From: Treponema sp.
GTDB taxonomy: Bacteria > Spirochaetota > Spirochaetia > Treponematales > Breznakiellaceae
Length of the DNA stretch: 5,453 nucleotides
Direction of reading: 5' to 3'
Assembly (NCBI GenBank): GCA_009780545.1
Contig: WQZW01000128.1
Span: 1-5,453, forward strand
Both the position numbers and the translations under genes were made by a program. Position 1 is the first letter of the stretch; every line of letters starts with the position of its first letter. Under the pieces are notes generated by a model. The model searched no databases and was not told where the DNA came from. It worked only from the letters and a program-made list of their open reading frames with translations. Shown one piece after another: positions 5,279 through 5,453 of this stretch.

Positions 5279-5426
5279 ATTCAAAACCACGGAGGACACG
5301 GAGTTTCACGGAGGGAAGGAGGAGGCGGACCGGCTGGACTTCCGACATATATCCGCGACTTCTCCAAATTTACCCCAGAATCTCGAACTGAAACTCCGTG
5401 TTCTCCGTGTAACTCCGTGGTTGAAT
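5279..5426. repeat. 148-bp element with terminal inverted repeats
   Basis: The left end begins ATTCAAAACCACGG and holds CACGGAG at 5288-5294, 5297-5303 and 5307-5313. The right end holds CTCCGTG at 5394-5400, 5403-5409 and 5413-5419 and closes with CCGTGGTTGAAT. The two ends are therefore inverted copies of about 33 bp around a 76-bp unique centre (5316-5391), with an AA insertion near the left tip and a slightly different order of 9- and 10-bp spacings. The layout resembles a miniature inverted-repeat element or a structured intergenic repeat. It contains no gene. Without a second complete copy, a mobile origin is an inference. Confidence 0.6.
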
Positions 5427-5453
5427 CTCTTCCCCAACCTAAACCGCACAAAA

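Noticed and set aside
5135..5299. N-terminal extension of the GH19 protein to 5299
   Set aside because: It would bury the signal peptide about 55 residues inside the protein and translate the intergenic repeat element.

Overview
The window looks like a GC-rich bacterial chromosome segment, most likely from a spirochaete of the Treponema group. This is an inference. It rests on a lipoprotein with a relaxed lipobox and on arrays of Ig-like repeats of the type 'LTGxVxITGEAxVxxTLTADT ... W.R....I.GA...TY.......GH...V.V.R....G.VTS', which I associate from memory with secreted Treponema proteins. No marker gene settles the taxonomy. Every gene I can support is on the minus strand, so transcription runs from high to low coordinates.

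Reading in the direction of transcription, the right edge (5135-5453) is non-coding. It holds a 148-bp element (5279-5426) whose ends are inverted copies of a short repeat built from CACGGAG words spaced 9-10 bp apart. Next comes a large gene (2285-5134) for a predicted lipoprotein of 949 residues: a signal peptide ending in Cys38, six Ig-like modules, and a C-terminal glycoside hydrolase family 19 (chitinase-type) domain with both catalytic glutamates. Four of the Ig-like modules are an in-frame tandem duplication of a 534-bp, two-module unit. A rho-independent terminator (2219-2257) follows the gene.

A second transcription unit begins at a near-consensus promoter (TTGACA, 17 bp, TATGCT; 2161-2189). 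It reads tRNA-Met(CAU) (2079-2151), then moxR (1044-2060, AAA+ ATPase) starting 18 nt after the tRNA, then a DUF58/VWA-like protein (127-1044) that overlaps moxR by one base in TGATG. MoxR and DUF58 proteins are commonly encoded together and are thought to act as a chaperone-like ATPase and its partner. No terminator or second promoter is visible between the tRNA and moxR, so the tRNA promoter probably drives all three, with tRNA 3' processing creating the moxR mRNA leader.

The left edge (1-126) is non-coding and carries another copy of the CACGGAG-type repeat, in inverted orientation to the copy at 5285-5315 and 30/31 identical to it, plus a hairpin. The repeat family therefore sits in the intergenic regions at both ends of this gene block.

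Nothing here is clearly a new defence or mobile system. The points most worth following up are the terminal-inverted-repeat element, the tRNA-moxR fusion transcript, the cysteine-free GH19 lipoprotein and its duplicated Ig modules.
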